DNA from: Schoenoplectus triqueter
Lineage: Eukaryota; Streptophyta; Magnoliopsida; Poales; Cyperaceae
DNA length: 64,000 nucleotides
Reading direction: 5' to 3'
Assembly (NCBI GenBank): GCA_964058805.1
Contig: CAXKVV010002167.1
Location: forward strand, 124,001-188,000
In this document: piece after piece, positions 1 to 13,249 of the stretch
How positions within the stretch are numbered: the first letter of the stretch is position 1
Layout: the number at the start of each line of letters is the position of its first letter
Made by a program: the position numbers and the translations under genes
Notes under the pieces: model-generated
The model's database searches: none
What the model was told of the DNA's origin: nothing
Seen by the model: the letters and a program-made list of their open reading frames with translations, nothing else

Positions 1-654
1 CAACGCCCCAAAACGTGTCCGGGCGCGCAAAACTCGAAAACGGGACAGGACGCCCTCGGCACCGCCGAAAACGAGTCCGGGCGCGCAAAACAAGAAAACG
101 GGACCCGACGCCCTCGGCACCGCCGTAAACGAGTCCGGGCGCGCAAAACTTGAAAACGGGAAAGGACGTCCTCGGTAACGGCGAAAACGAGTCCGGGCGC
201 GCAAAACATGAAAACGGGACCCGACGACCTCGGCACCGCCGAATACGACTCCGGGCGCGCAAAACATGAAAACGGGTCCCGACGAACTCGGCAACGCCGA
301 AAACGTGTCCGGGCGCGCAAAACAAGAAAACGGGACCCGACGACGTCGGCACCGCCGAAAACGAGTCCGGGCGCGCAAAACATGAAAACAGCACCCGACG
401 ACCTCGGCAACGCCCAAAAGGTGTCCTCGTGCTCAAAACTCGAAAACGGGACAGGACGCCCTCGGTACCGCCGAAAACGAGTCCGGGCGCGCAAAACATG
501 AAAACGGGACTCGACGCCCTCGGCTACGCCCAAAACGTGTCCGGGCGCGCAAAACTCAAAAACGGGACAGGACGCCCTCGGTACCGCCGAAAACGTGTCC
601 GGGCGCGCAAAACATGAAAACGGGACCCGACGCCCTCGGCACCGCCGTAAACGA
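1..654 (+). repeat. Partial HOR: end of m8 to m22, missing m16-m18
   Basis: The window opens in the tail of an m8 (caacgcccc), then reads m9-m15 in order. At about 421-445 the m15 end leads through the variant box gtcctcgtgctc into an m19-like monomer, then m20, m21, m22. One triplet (m16-m18) is absent. The same deletion and the same odd box recur near 8313-8330 and 16266-16283, because this stretch belongs to the 7.9-kb super-repeat. Confidence 0.85.
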
Positions 655-2801
655 GTCCGGGCGCGCAAAACTTGAAAGCGGGAAAGGACGCCCTCGGTAA
701 CGCCGAAAACGAATCCGGGCGCGCAAAACATGCAAACGGGATCCGACGACCTCGGCACCGCCGAAAACGAGTCCGGGCGCGCAAAACATTTAAACGGGAC
801 CCGACGGCCTCGGCAACGTCGAAAACGTGTCCGGGCGCGCAAAACAAGAAAACGGGACCCGTCCACGTCGGAACCGCCGAAAACGAGTACGGGCGCGCAA
901 AACATGAAAACGGCACCCGACGACCTCGGCAACGCCCAAAACGTGTCCGGGCACGAAAAACTTGAAAAAGGGAAAGGACGCCCTCGGTACCGCCGAAAAT
1001 GAGTCCAGGCGCGCAAAACAAGAAAACGGGACCCGACGACGTCGGCGCCGCCGAAAATGATTCCGGGCGCGCAAAACATGAAAACGGGACCCGACGACCT
1101 CGGCAACGCCCCAAAACGTGTCCGGGCGCGCAAAACTCGAAAACGGGACAGGACGCCCTCGGCACCTCCGAAAACGAGTCCGGGCGCGCAAAACAAGAAA
1201 ACGGGACCCGACGCCCTCGGCACCGCCGTAAATGAGTCCGGGCGCGCAAAACTTGAAAACGGGAAAGGACGCCCTCGGTAACGGCGAAAACGAGTCCGGG
1301 CGCGCAAAACATGAAAACGGGACCCGACGACCTCGGCACCGCCGAATACGAGTCCGGGCGCGCAAAACATGAAAACGGGTCCCGACGAACTCGGCAACGC
1401 CGAAAACGTGTCCGGGCGCGCAAAACAAGAAAACGGGACCCGACGACGTCGGCATCGCCGAAAACGAGTTCGGGCGCGCAAAACATGAAAACGGCACCCG
1501 CCGACCTCGGCAACGCCCAAAAGGTGTCCTAGTGCGCAAAACTCGAAAACGGGAAAGGACGCCCTCGGTACCGCCGAAAACGAGTCCGGGCGCGCAAAAC
1601 TAGAAAACGGGACCCGACGACGTCAGCACCGCCGAAAACGAGTCCGGGCGCGCAAAACATGAAAACGGCACCCGACGACCTCGGCAACGCCCAAAACGTG
1701 TCCGAGCGCGCAAAACTCGAAAACGGGACAGGACGCCCTCGGTACCGCCGAAAACGAGTCCGGGCACGCAAAACATGAAAACGGGACTCGATGCCCTCGG
1801 CTACGCCCAAAACGTGTCCGGGCGCGCAAAACTCGAAAACGGGACAGGACGCCCTCGGCACCGCCGAAAACGAGTCCGGGCGCGCAAAACAAGAAAACGG
1901 GACCCGACGCCCTCGGCACCGCCGTAAACGAGTCCGGGCGCGCAAAACTTGAAAACGGGAAAGGACGCCCTCGGTAACGGCGAAAACGAGTCCGGGCGCG
2001 CAAAACATGAAAACGGGACCCGACGACCTCGGCACCGCCGAATACGAGTCCGGGCGCGCAAAACATGAAAACGGGTCCCGACGAACTCGGCAACGCCGAA
2101 AACGTGTCCAGGCGCGCAAAACAAGAAAACGGGACCCGACGACGTCGGCACCGCCGAAAACGAGTCCGGGCGCGCAAAACATGAAAACGGCACCCGCCGA
2201 CCTCGGCAACGCCCAAAAGGTGTCCTAGTGCGCAAAACTCGAAAACGGGAAAGGACGCCCTCGGTACCGCCGAAAACGAGTCCGGGCGCGCAAAACAAGA
2301 AAACGGGACCCGACGACGTCGGCATCGCCGAAAACGTGTCCGGGCGCACAAAACATCAAAACGGCACCCGACGACCTCGGCAACGCCCAAAACGTGTCCG
2401 AGCGCGCAAAACTCGAAAACGGGACAGGACGCCCTCGGTACCGCCGAAAACGAGTCCGGGCGCGCAAAACAAGAAAACGGGACCCGACGACGTCGGCATC
2501 GCCGAAAACGTGTCCGGGCGCGCAAAACATCAAAACGGCACCCGACGACCTCGGCAACGCCCAAAACGTGTCAGAGCGCGCAAAACTCGAAAACGGGACA
2601 GGACGCCCTCGGTACCGTCGAAAACGAGTCCGGGCGCGCAAAACATGAAAACGGGACTCGACGCCCTCGGCTACGCCCAAAACGTGTTCGGGCGCGCAAA
2701 ACTCAAAAACGGGACAGGACGCCATCGGTACCGCCGAAAACGTGTCCGGGCGCGCAAAACATGAAAACGGGACCCGACGCCCTCGGCACCGCCGTAAACG
2801 A
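655..2801 (+). repeat. 37-monomer HOR variant (2,147 bp), type 20-to-9 junction
   Basis: The order reads m1-m20, then jumps at about 1,820 from m20 to m9 and continues m9-m19. The m17-m18-m19 triplet is then repeated and m20-m22 finish the unit: 20+11+3+3 = 37 monomers. The jump keeps register, because m20 is m8-like and is followed by m9. m17 here carries aactag instead of aacaag. Confidence 0.85.
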
Positions 2802-4948
2802 GTCCGGGCGCGCAAAACTTGAAAGCGGGAAAGGACGCCCTCGGTAACGCCGAAAACGAATCCGGGCGCGCAAAACATGCAAACGGGATCCGACGACCTC
2901 GGCACCGCCGAAAACGAGTCCGGGCGCGCAAAACATTAAAACGGGACCCGACGGCCTCGGCAACGTCGAAAACGTGTCCGGGCGCGCAAAACAAGAAAAC
3001 GGGACCCGTCCACGTCGGCACCGCCGAAAACGAGTACGGGCGCGCAAAACATGAAAACGGCACCCGACGACCTCGGCAACGCCCAAAACGTGTCCGGGCA
3101 CGAAAAACTTGAAAAAGGGAAAGGACGCCCTCGGTACCGCCGAAAATGAGTCCGGGCGCGCAAAACAAGAAAACGGGACCCGACGACGTCGGCGCCGCCG
3201 AAAATGATTCTGGGCGCGCAAAACATGAAAACGGGACCCGACGACCTCGGCAACGCCCCAAAACGTGTCCGGGCGCGCAAAACTCGAAAACGGGACAGGA
3301 CGCCCTCGGCACCGCCGAAAACGAGTCCGGGCGCGCAAAACAAGAAAACGGGACCCGACGCCCTCGGCACCGCCGTAAACGAGTCCGGGCGCGCAAAACT
3401 TGAAAACGGGAAAGGACGTCCTCGGTAACGGCGAAAACGAGTCCGGGCGCGCAAAACATGAAAACGGGACCCGACGACCTCGGCACCGCCGAATACGAGT
3501 CCGGGCGCGCAAAACATGAAAACGGGTCCCGACGAACTCGGCAACGCCGAAAACGTGTCCGGGCGCGCAAAACAAGAAAACGGGACCCGACGACGTCGGC
3601 ACCGCCGAAAACGAGTCCGGGCGCGCAAAACATGAAAACAGCACCCGCCGACCTCGGCAACGCCCAAAAGGTGTCCAAGTGCGCAAAACTCGAAAACGGG
3701 AAAGGACGCCCTCGGTACCGCCGAAAACGAGTCCGGGCGCGCATAACAAGAAAACGGGACCCGACGACGTCGGCACCGCCGAAAACGAGTCCGGGCGCGC
3801 AAAACATGAAAACGGCACCCGACGACCTCGGCAATGCCCAAAACGTGTCCGAGCGCGCAAAACTCGAAAACGGGACAGGACGCCCTCGGTACCGTCGAAA
3901 ACGAGTCCGGGCGCGCAAAACATGAAAACGGGACTCGACGCCCTCGGCTACGCCCAAAACGTGTCCGGGCGCGCAAAACTCAAAAACGGGACAGGACGCC
4001 CTCGGTACCGCCGAAAACGTGTCCGGGCGCGCAAAACATGAAAACGGGACCCGACGCCCTCGGCACCGCCGTAAACGAGTCCGGGCGCGCAAAACTTGAA
4101 AACGGGAAAGGACGCCCTCGGTAACGGCGAAAACGAGTCCGGGCGCGCAAAACATGAAAACGGGACCCGACGACCTCGGCATCGCCGAATACGAGTCCGG
4201 GCGCGCAAAACATGAAAACGGGTCCCGACGAACTCGGCAACGCCGAAAACGTGTCCGGGCGCGCAAAACAAGAAAACAGAACCCGACGACGTCGGCACCG
4301 CCGAAAACGAGTCCGGGCGCGCAAAAAATGAAAACGGCACCCGCCGACCTCGGCAACGCCCAAAAGGTGTCCTAGTGCGCAAAACTCGAAAACGGGAAAG
4401 GACGCCCTCGGTACCGCCGAAAACGAGTCCGGGCGCGCAAAACAAGAAAACGGGACCCGACGACGTCGGCATCGCCGAAAACGTGTCCGGGCGCGCAAAA
4501 CATCAAAACGGCACCCGACGACCTCGGCAACGCCCAAAACGTGTCCGAGCGCGCAAAACTCGAAAACGGGACAGGACGCCTTCGGTACCGCCGAAAACGA
4601 GTCCGGGCGCGCAAAACAAGAAAACGGGACCCGACGACGTCGGCATCGCCGAAAACGTGTCCGGGCGCGCAAAACATCAAAACGGCACCCGACGACCTCG
4701 GCAACGCCCAAAACGTGTCCGAGCGCGCAAAACTTGAAAACGGGACAGGACGCCCTCGGTACCGTCGAAAACGAGTCCGGGCGCGCAAAACATGAAAACG
4801 GGACTCGACGCCCTCGGCTACGCCCAAAACGTGTTCGGGCGCGCAAAACTCAAAAACGGGACAGGACGCCCTCGGTACCGCCGAAAACGTGTCCGGGCGC
4901 GCAAAACATGAAAACGGGACCCGACGCCCTCGGCACCGCCGTAAACGA
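2802..4948 (+). repeat. 37-monomer HOR variant (2,147 bp), type 22-to-11 junction
   Basis: It has the same length as the preceding unit but a different build: m1-m22 complete, then m11-m19, a repeated m17-m19 triplet, and m20-m22 (22+9+3+3 = 37). The junction joins m22 to m11 near 4,075-4,100, as expected if m22 pairs with its paralogue m10. A private marker is gcgcataacaag near 3,740, also present near 11,630 and 22,660 in duplicated copies. Confidence 0.83.
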
Positions 4949-6051
4949 GTCTGGGCGCGCAAAACTTGAAAGCGGGAAAGGACGCCCTCGGTAACGCCGA
5001 AAACGAATCCGGGCGCGCAAAACATGCAAACGGGATCCGACGACCTCGGCACCGCCGAAAACGAGTCCGGGCGCGCAAAACATTAAAACGGGACCCGACG
5101 GCCTCGGCAACGTCGAAAACGTGTCCGGGCGCGCAAAACAAGAAAACGGGACCCGTCCACGTCGGCACCGCCGAAAACGAGTACGGGCGCGCAAAACATG
5201 AAAACGGCACCCGACGACCTCGGCAACGCCCAAAACGTGTCCGGGCACGAAAAACTTGAAAAAGGGAAAGGACGCCCTCGGTACCGCCGAAAATGAGTCC
5301 GGGCGCGCAAAATAAGAAAACGGGACCCGACGACGTCGGCGCCGCCGAAAATGATTCTGAGCGCGCAAAACATGAAAACGGGACCCGACGACCTCGGCAA
5401 CGCCCCAAAACGTGTCCGGGCGCGCAAAACTCGAAAACGGGACAGGACGCCCTCGGCACCGCCGAAAACGAGTCCGGGCGCGCAAAACAAGAAAACGGGA
5501 CCCGACGCCCTCGGCACCGCCGTAAACGAGTCCGGGCGCGCAAAACTTGAAAACGGGAAAGGACGTCCTCGGTAACAGCGAAAACGAGTCCGGGCGCGCA
5601 AAACATGAAAACGGGACCCGACGACCTCGGCACCGCCGAATACGACTCCGGGCGCGCAAAACATGAAAACGGGTCCCGACGAACTCGGCAACGCCGAAAA
5701 CGTGTCCGGGCGCGCAAAACAAGAAAACGGGACCCGACGACGTCGGCACCACCGAAAACAAGTCCGGGCGCGCAAAACATGAAAACAGCACCCGACGACC
5801 TCGGCAACGCCCAAAAGGTGTCCTCGTGCGCAAAACTCGAAAACGGGACAGGACGCCCTCGGTACCGCCGAAAACGAGTCCGGGCGCGCAAAACATGAAA
5901 ACGGGACTCGACGCCCTCGGCTACGCCCAAAACGTGTCCGGGCGCGCAAAACTCAAAAACGGGACAGGACGCCCTCGGTACCGCCGAAAACGTGTCCGGG
6001 CGCGCAAAACATGAAAACGGGACCCGACGCCCTCGGCACCGCCGTAAACGA
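4949..6051 (+). repeat. 19-monomer HOR (1,103 bp), triplet m16-m18 deleted
   Basis: m1-m15 are in order. The m15 end then passes through gtcctcgtgcgc (about 5,820) into m19, m20, m21, m22. The unit is 22 minus 3 monomers, the same deletion as at the window start and in the unit ending at 8,546. Confidence 0.85.
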
Positions 6052-7328
6052 GTCCGGGCGCGCAAAACTTGAAAGCGGGAAAGGACGCCCTCGGTAACGC
6101 CGAAAACGAATCCGGGCGCGCAAAACATGCAAACGGGATCCGACGACCTCGGCACCGCCGAAAACGAGTCCGGGCGCGCAAAACATTAAAACGGGACCCG
6201 ACGGCCTCGGCAACGTCGAAAACGTGTCCGGGCGCGCAAAACAAGAAAACGGGACCCGTCCACGTCGGCACCGCCGAAAACGAGTACGGGCGCGCAAAAC
6301 ATGAAAACGGGACCCGACGACCTCGGCAACGCCCCAAAACGTGTCCGGGCGCGCAAAACTCGAAAACGGGACAGGACGCCCTCGGCACCGCCGAAAACGA
6401 GTCCGGGCGCGCAAAACATGAAAACGGGACCCGACGACCTCGGCACCGCCGAATACGAGTCCGGGCGCGCAAAACATGAAAACGGGACTCGACGCCCTCG
6501 GCTACGCCCAAAACATGTCCGGGCGCGCAAAACTCGAAAACGGGACAGGACGCCCTCGGCACCGCCCAAAACGAGTCCGGGCGCGCAAAACAAGAAAACG
6601 GGACCCGACGCCCTCGGCACCGCCGTAAATGAGTCCGGGCGCGCAAAACTTGAAAACGGGAAAGGACGCCCTCGGTAACGGCGGAAACGAGTCCGGGCGC
6701 GCAAAACATGAAAACGGGACCCGACGACCTCGGCACCGCCGAATACGAGTCCGGGCGCGCAAAACATGAAAACGGGTCCCGACGAACTCGGCAACGCCGA
6801 AAACGTGTCCGGGCGCGCAAAACAAGAAAACGGGACCCGACGACGTCGGCATCGCCGAAAACGTGTCCGGGCGCGCAAAACATCAAAACGGCACCCGACG
6901 ACCTCGGCAACGCCCAAAACGTGTCCGAGCGCGCAAAACTCGAAAACGGGACAGGACGCCCTCGGTACCGCCGAAAACGAGTCCGGGCGCGCAAAACAAG
7001 AAAACGGGACCCGACGACGTCGGCATCGCCGAAAACGTGTCCGAGCGCGCAAAACATCAAAACGGCACCCGACGACCTCGGCAACGCCCAAAACGTTTCC
7101 GAGCGCGCAAAACTCGAAAACGGGACAGGACGCCCTCGGTACCGTCGAAAACGAGTCCGGGCGCGCAAAACATGAAAACGGGACTCGACGCCCTCGGCTA
7201 CGCCCAAAACGTGTTCGGGCGCGCAAAACTCAAAAACGGGACAGGACGCCCTCGGTACCGCCGAAAACGTGTCCGGGCGCGCAAAACATGAAAACGGGAC
7301 CCGACGCCCTCGGCACCGCCGTAAACGA
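6052..7328 (+). repeat. Scrambled unit that still totals 22 monomers
   Basis: My reading is m1-m4, m8, m9, m12, m20, m9-like (caccgcccaaaac), m10-m13, then two m17-m18-m19-like triplets carrying catc, then m20-m22. Deleted and duplicated blocks balance exactly, giving 1,277 bp. The odd junctions are m4-m8 near 6,290, m9-m12 near 6,410 and m12-m20 near 6,470. The copy at 13,831-15,281 keeps m5-m7 and is 25 monomers long. Confidence 0.78.
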
Positions 7329-8546
7329 GTCCGGGCGCGCAAAACTTGAAGCGGGAAAGGACGCCCTCGGTAACGCCGAAAACGAATCCGGGCGCGCAAA
7401 ACATGCAAACGGGATCCGACGACCTCGGCACCGCCGAAAACGAGTCCGGGCGCGCAAAATAATAAAACGGGACCCGACGGCCTCGGCAACGTCGAAAACG
7501 TGTCCGGGCGCGCAAAACAAGAAAACGGGACCCGTCCACGTCGGCACCGCCGAAAACGAGTACGGGCGCGCAAAACATGAAAACGGCACCCGACGACCTC
7601 GGCAACGCCCAAAACGTGTCCGGGCACGAAAAACTTGAAAAAGGGAAAGGACGCCCTCGGTACCGCCGAAAATGAGTCCGGGCGCGCAAAACAAGAAAAC
7701 GGGACCCGACGACGTCGGCGCCGCCGAAAATGATTCCGGGCGCGTAAAACATGAAAACGGGACCCGACGACCTCGGCACCGCCGAAAACGAGTCCGGGCG
7801 CGCAAAACAAGAAAACGGGACCCGACGACGTCGGCGCCGCCGAAAATGATTCTGGGCGCGCAAAACATGAAAACGGGACCCGACGACCTCGGCAACGCCC
7901 CAAAACGTGTCCGGGCGCGCAAAACTCGAAAACGGGACAGGACGCCCTCGGCACCGCCGAAAACGAGTCCGGGCGCGCAAAACAAGAAAACGGCACCCGA
8001 CGCCCTCGGCACCGCCGTAAACGAGTCCGGGCGCGCAAAACTTGAAAACGGGAAAGGACGTCCTCGGTAACGGCGAAAACGAGTCCGGGCGCGCAAAACA
8101 TGAAAACGGGACCCGACGACCTCGGCACCGCCGAATACGACTCCGGGCGCGCAAAACATGAAAACGGGTCCCGACGAACTCGGCAACGCCGAAAACGTGT
8201 CCGGGCGCGCAAAACAAGAAAACGGGACCCGACGACGTCGGCACCGCCGAAAACGAGTCCGGGCGCGCAAAACATGAAAACAGCACCCGACGACCTCGGC
8301 AACGCCCAAAAGGTGTCCTCGTGCTCAAAACTCGAAAACGGGACAGGACGCCCTCGGTACCGCCGAAAACGAGTCCGGGCGCGCAAAACATGAAAACGGG
8401 ACTCGACGCCCTCGGCTACGCCCAAAACGTGTCCGGGCGCGCAAAACTCAAAAACGGGACAGGACGCCCTCGGTACCGCCGAAAACGTGTCCGGGCGCGC
8501 AAAACATGAAAACGGGACCCGACGCCCTCGGCACCGCCGTAAACGA
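7329..8546 (+). repeat. 21-monomer HOR variant (1,218 bp)
   Basis: m1 has lost one A (cttgaagcggg). After m7 there are two extra monomers (about 7,733-7,850), including a gcgcgtaaaac box, before m8. m16-m18 are missing near 8,313. Net count is 7+2+8+4 = 21. The unit is repeated at 15,282-16,499 with the same one-base loss, so it was copied after the deletion arose. Confidence 0.82.
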
Positions 8547-10693
8547 GTCCGGGCGCGCAAAACTTGAAAGCGGGAAAGGACGCCCTCGGTAACGCCGAAA
8601 ACGAATCCGGGCGCGCAAAACATGCAAACGGGATCCGACGACCTCGGCACCGCCGAAAACGAGTCCGGGCGCGCAAAACATTTAAACGGGACCCGACGGC
8701 CTCGGCAACGTCGAAAACGTGTCCGGGCGCGCAAAACAAGAAAACGGGACCCGTCCACGTCGGAACCGCCGAAAACGAGTACGGGCGCGCAAAACATGAA
8801 AACGGCACCCGACGACCTCGGCAACGCCCAAAACGTGTCCGGGCACGAAAAACTTGAAAAAGGGAAAGGACGCCCTCGGTACCGCCGAAAATGAGTCCAG
8901 GCGCGCAAAACAAGAAAACGGGACCCGACGACGTCGGCGCCGCCGAAAATGATTCCGGGCGCGCAAAACATGAAAACGGGACCCGACGACCTCGGCAACG
9001 CCCCAAAACGTGTCCGGGCGCGCAAAACTCGAAAACGGGACAGGACGCCCTCGGCACCTCCGAAAACGAGTCCGGGCGCGCAAAACAAGAAAACGGGACC
9101 CGACGCCCTCGGCACCGCCGTAAATGAGTCCGGGCGCGCAAAACTTGAAAACGGGAAAGGACGCCCTCGGTAACGGCGAAAACGAGTCCGGGCGCGCAAA
9201 ACATGAAAACGGGACCCGACGACCTCGGCACCGCCGAATACGAGTCCGGGCGCGCAAAACATGAAAACGGGTCCCGACGAACTCGGCAACGCCGAAAACG
9301 TGTCCGGGCGCGCAAAACAAGAAAACGGGACCCGACGACGTCGGCATCGCCGAAAACGAGTTCGGGCGCGCAAAACATGAAAACGGCACCCGCCGACCTC
9401 GGCAACGCCCAAAAGGTGTCCTAGTGCGCAAAACTCGAAAACGGGAAAGGACGCCCTCGGTACCGCCGAAAACGAGTCCGGGCGCGCAAAACTAGAAAAC
9501 GGGACCCGACGACGTCAGCACCGCCGAAAACGAGTCCGGGCGCGCAAAACATGAAAACGGCACCCGACGACCTCGGCAACGCCCAAAACGTGTCCGAGCG
9601 CGCAAAACTCGAAAACGGGACAGGACGCCCTCGGTACCGCCGAAAACGAGTCCGGGCACGCAAAACATGAAAACGGGACTCGATGCCCTCGGCTACGCCC
9701 AAAACGTGTCCGGGCGCGCAAAACTCGAAAACGGGACAGGACGCCCTCGGCACCGCCGAAAACGAGTCCGGGCGCGCAAAACAAGAAAACGGGACCCGAC
9801 GCCCTCGGCACCGCCGTAAACGAGTCCGGGCGCGCAAAACTTGAAAACGGGAAAGGACGCCCTCGGTAACGGCGAAAACGAGTCCGGGCGCGCAAAACAT
9901 GAAAACGGGACCCGACGACCTCGGCACCGCCGAATACGAGTCCGGGCGCGCAAAACATGAAAACGGGTCCCGACGAACTCGGCAACGCCGAAAACGTGTC
10001 CAGGCGCGCAAAACAAGAAAACGGGACCCGACGACGTCGGCACCGCCGAAAACGAGTCCGGGCGCGCAAAACATGAAAACGGCACCCGCCGACCTCGGCA
10101 ACGCCCAAAAGGTGTCCTAGTGCGCAAAACTCGAAAACGGGAAAGGACGCCCTCGGTACCGCCGAAAACGAGTCCGGGCGCGCAAAACAAGAAAACGGGA
10201 CCCGACGACGTCGGCATCGCCGAAAACGTGTCCGGGCGCACAAAACATCAAAACGGCACCCGACGACCTCGGCAACGCCCAAAACGTGTCCGAGCGCGCA
10301 AAACTCGAAAACGGGACAGGACGCCCTCGGTACCGCCGAAAACGAGTCCGGGCGCGCAAAACAAGAAAACGGGACCCGACGACGTCGGCATCGCCGAAAA
10401 CGTGTCCGGGCGCGCAAAACATCAAAACGGCACCCGACGACCTCGGCAACGCCCAAAACGTGTCAGAGCGCGCAAAACTCGAAAACGGGACAGGACGCCC
10501 TCGGTACCGTCGAAAACGAGTCCGGGCGCGCAAAACATGAAAACGGGACTCGACGCCCTCGGCTACGCCCAAAACGTGTTCGGGCGCGCAAAACTCAAAA
10601 ACGGGACAGGACGCCATCGGTACCGCCGAAAACGTGTCCGGGCGCGCAAAACATGAAAACGGGACCCGACGCCCTCGGCACCGCCGTAAACGA
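8547..10693 (+). repeat. 37-monomer HOR variant, second copy
   Basis: Copy of the unit at 655 at offset 7,892, sharing the m20-to-m9 junction, the aactag variant, the repeated m17-m19 triplet and the cgccatcggtacc variant near 10,613. It is followed by a unit whose m1 reads cttgaaaacggg, an m11-like state at an m1 position, indicating local conversion. Confidence 0.85.
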
Positions 10694-13249
10694 GTCCGGG
10701 CGCGCAAAACTTGAAAACGGGAAAGGACGCCCTCGGTAACGCCGAAAACGAATCCGGGCGCGCAAAACATGCAAACGGGATCCGACGACCTCGGCACCGC
10801 CGAAAACGAGTCCGGGCGCGCAAAACATTAAAACGGGACCCGACGGCCTCGGCAACGTCGAAAACGTGTCCGGGCGCGCAAAACAAGAAAACGGGACCCG
10901 TCCACGTCGGCACCGCCGAAAACGAGTACGGGCGCGCAAAACATGAAAACGGCACCCGACGACCTCGGCAACGCCCAAAACGTGTCCGGGCACGAAAAAC
11001 TTGAAAAAGGGAAAGGACGCCCTCGGTACCGCCGAAAATGAGTCCGGGCGCGCAAAACAAGAAAACGGGACCCGACGACGTCGGCGCCGCCGAAAATGAT
11101 TCTGGGCGCGCAAAACATGAAAACGGGACCCGACGACCTCGGCAACGCCCCAAAACGTGTCCGGGCGCGCAAAACTCGAAAACGGGACAGGACGCCCTCG
11201 GCACCGCCGAAAACGAGTCCGGGCGCGCAAAACAAGAAAACGGGACCCGACGCCCTCGGCACCGCCGTAAACGAGTCCGGGCGCGCAAAACTTGAAAACG
11301 GGAAAGGACGTCCTCGGTAACGGCGAAAACGAGTCCGGGCGCGCAAAACATGAAAACGGGACCCGACGACCTCGGCACCGCCGAATACGAGTCCGGGCGC
11401 GCAAAACATGAAAACGGGTCCCGACGAACTCGGCAACGCCGAAAACGTGTCCGGGCGCGCAAAACAAGAAAACGGGACCCGACGACGTCGGCACCGCCGA
11501 AAACGAGTCCGGGCGCGCAAAACATGAAAACAGCACCCGCCGACCTCGGCAACGCCCAAAAGGTGTCCAAGTGCGCAAAACTCGAAAACGGGAAAGGACG
11601 CCCTCGGTACCGCCGAAAACGAGTCCGGGCGCGCATAACAAGAAAACGGGACCCGACGACGTCGGCACCGCCGAAAACGAGTCCGGGCGCGCAAAACATG
11701 AAAACGGCACCCGACGACCTCGGCAATGCCCAAAACGTGTCCGAGCGCGCAAAACTCGAAAACGGGACAGGACGCCCTCGGTACCGTCGAAAACGAGTCC
11801 GGGCGCGCAAAACATGAAAACGGGACTCGACGCCCTCGGCTACGCCCAAAACGTGTCCGGGCGCGCAAAACTCAAAAACGGGACAGGACGCCCTCGGTAC
11901 CGCCGAAAACGTGTCCGGGCGCGCAAAACATGAAAACGGGACCCGACGCCCTCGGCACCGCCGTAAACGAGTCCGGGCGCGCAAAACTTGAAAGCGGGAA
12001 AGGATGCCCTCGGTAACGCCGAAAACGAATCCGGGCGCGCAAAACATGCAAACGGGATCCGACGACCTCGGCACCGCCGAAAATGAGTCCGGGCGCGCAA
12101 AACATTAAAACGGGACCCGACGGCCTCGGCAACGTCGAAAACGTGTCCGGGCGCGCAAAACAAGAAAACGGGACCCGTCCACGTCGGCACCGCCGAAAAC
12201 GAGTACGGGCGCGCAAAACATGAAAACGGCACCCGACGACCTCGGCAACGCCCAAAACGTGTCCGGGCACGAAAAACTTGAAAAAGGGAAAGGACGCCCT
12301 CGGTACCGCCGAAAATGAGTCCGGGCGCGCAAAACAAGAAAACGGGACCCGACGACGTCGGCGCCGCCGAAAATGATTCTGGGCGCGCAAAACATGAAAA
12401 CGGGACCCGACGACCTCGGAAACGCCCCAAAACGTGTCCGGGCGCGCAAAACTCGAAAACGGGACAGGACGCCCTCGGCACCGCCGAAAACGAGTCCGGG
12501 CGCGCAAAACAAGAAAACGGGACCCGACGCCCACGGCACCGCCGTAAACGAGTCCGGGCGCGCAAAACTTGAAAACGGGAAAGGACGACCTCGGTAACGG
12601 CGAAAACGAGTCCGGGGGCGCAAAACATGAAAACGGGACCCGACGACCTCGGCACCGCCGAATACGAGTCCGGGCGCGCAAAACATGAAAACGGGTCCCG
12701 ACGAACTCGGCAACGCCGAAAACGTGTCCGGGCGCGCAAAACAAGAAAACGGGACCCGACGACGTCGGCACCGCCGAAAACGAGTCCGGGCGCGCAAAAC
12801 ATTAAAACAGCACCCGACGACCTCGGCAACGCCCAAAAGGTGTCCTTGTGCGCAAAACTCGAAAACGGGAAAGGACGCCCTCGGTACCGCCGAAAATGAG
12901 TCCGGGCGCGCAAAACAAGAAAACGGGACCCGACGACGTCGGTACCGCCGAAAACGAGTCCGGGCGCGCAAAACATGAAAACGGCACCCGACGACCTCGG
13001 CAAAACGCCCAAAACGTGTCCGAGCGCGCAAAACCCGAAAACGGGACAGGACGCCCTCGGTACCGCCGAAAACGAGTCCGGGCGCGCAAAACATGAAAAC
13101 GGGACTCGACGCCCTCGGCTACGCCCAAAACGTGTCCGGGCGCGCAAAACTCAAAAACGGGACAGGACGCCCTCGGTACCGCCGAAAACGTGTCCGGGCG
13201 CGCAAAACATGAAAACGGGACCCGACGCCCTCGGCACCGCCGTAAACGA
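10694..13249 (+). repeat. Two consecutive 22-monomer HORs
   Basis: Units at 10,694 (1,277 bp) and 11,971 (1,279 bp). The second carries a 2-bp insertion near 12,999 (ggcaaaacgccc for ggcaacgccc), an m1 variant ggatgccc, and box variants gggggcgc near 12,615 and gtccttgtgcgc near 12,843. The last three variants help trace descendants at 19.9, 23.0, 24.3 and 31.4 kb. Confidence 0.85.

Larger units (their letters stand above)
1..7892 (+). repeat. 7.9-kb super-repeat, copy 1
   Basis: Sequence from base 1 recurs at 7893 with an offset of exactly 7,892 bp up to about 4,090, with few differences by eye. Bases from about 6,301 onward recur 7,953 bp downstream. The copies differ in the middle (about 4.1-6.3 kb here, 12.0-14.25 kb in copy 2), where the HOR content was replaced. 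The left boundary lies at or before the window edge. Confidence 0.85.
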
